Part shown: piece by piece, positions 5,024-5,105 of the stretch
Layout of the letters: every line of letters begins with the position of its first letter
Position numbering within the stretch: the first letter of the stretch is position 1
Assembly (NCBI GenBank): GCA_003447515.1
Contig: DLZA01000130.1
Location: 1 to 5,105, forward strand
DNA: 5,105 nt
Reading direction: 5' to 3'
Source: Paracoccaceae bacterium
GTDB taxonomy: Bacteria; Pseudomonadota; Alphaproteobacteria; Rhodobacterales; Rhodobacteraceae
Notes under the pieces: model-generated
Seen by the model: only the letters and a program-made list of their open reading frames with translations
Databases searched by the model: none
Told to the model about the DNA's origin: nothing
Made by a program: the position numbers and the translations under genes

Positions 5024-5105
5024 AAGTACTGTTGAGTTTGGGCGGTTATACGCTAAGCCTTTGAAAATTATGGCGCCCCCACACGGCAAAAATAATTTAG
5101 TAAAA

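Larger units (their letters stand above)
4513..5105. other. Gene-free right end of the window
   Basis: No credible gene is visible in these 593 bases. The first 200 are AT-rich and contain overlapping hairpins (4587-4611) and a T tract near 4626-4631. Around 4768-4812 the composition turns abruptly GC-rich, and beyond it the sequence carries a 6-bp stem (TTTGGC/GCCAAA, 4900-4916) and an 11-bp tandem duplication (5002-5023). A plus-strand frame is open from 4768 to a TAG at 4957-4959 but has no ATG, and a minus-strand frame at 4886-5089 starts only with TTG and looks like no family I know. Non-coding or decayed DNA is the best description. Confidence 0.55.

Noticed and set aside
4886..5089. 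Minus-strand frame of 67 codons
   Set aside because: It starts with TTG, has no ribosome-binding site, runs through the 11-bp tandem duplication and resembles no family I recognise.
1..5105. CRISPR array, tRNA, rRNA or complete insertion sequence
   Set aside because: I found no spaced repeat series, no cloverleaf-like region with a TTCGA-type arm, and no transposase frame or matching terminal inverted repeats with target duplications.

Overview
The window looks like an accessory stretch of a bacterial chromosome, most likely from an alphaproteobacterium and possibly a marine, Roseobacter-like one. This rests on the style of the protein families (GcvA-type LysR, EamA transporter, the HD-oxygenase family) and on fairly AT-rich codon use. 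No 16S, tRNA or other taxonomic marker is present, so the placement is only moderately certain.

Layout. Positions 1-250 hold no gene. They carry what may be the tail of a terminator from a gene left of the window and a weak hairpin downstream of the minus-strand operon. Positions 251-2005 (minus strand) form a tight two-gene operon: an HD-domain diiron-oxygenase-like protein (PhnZ/TmpB/MIOX superfamily) is transcribed first, then a Rieske non-heme iron oxygenase alpha subunit of the quaternary-ammonium (CntA/GbcA-like) type, with only 3 bases between them. Positions 2006-2131 are a divergent control region with a perfect 17-bp palindrome, a second 5+5 dyad and overlapping promoter-like elements. 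Positions 2132-3040 (plus) encode a LysR regulator, probably the pathway-specific regulator of the operon. Positions 3041-3594 have no intact gene, but include a possible PDZ-domain remnant abutting the LysR stop and two hairpins. Positions 3595-4512 (plus) encode a ten-helix DMT/EamA transporter. Positions 4513-5105 have no convincing gene and hold AT-rich hairpins, a sharply GC-rich island and an 11-bp tandem duplication.

How the genes may work together (inference). The regulator probably senses a small organic substrate and switches on two oxygenases that act in sequence: the Rieske enzyme would hydroxylate or N-dealkylate, and the HD enzyme would oxidatively cleave the product. The transporter may move a substrate or product, but 554 bases of apparently decayed DNA separate it from the regulator, so this link is weak. 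No reductase for the Rieske enzyme lies in the window. The Rieske/HD pair under a divergent LysR regulator is the best candidate here for an undescribed catabolic pathway, perhaps for a betaine-, carnitine- or phosphonate-like compound. The substrate cannot be read from the sequence.
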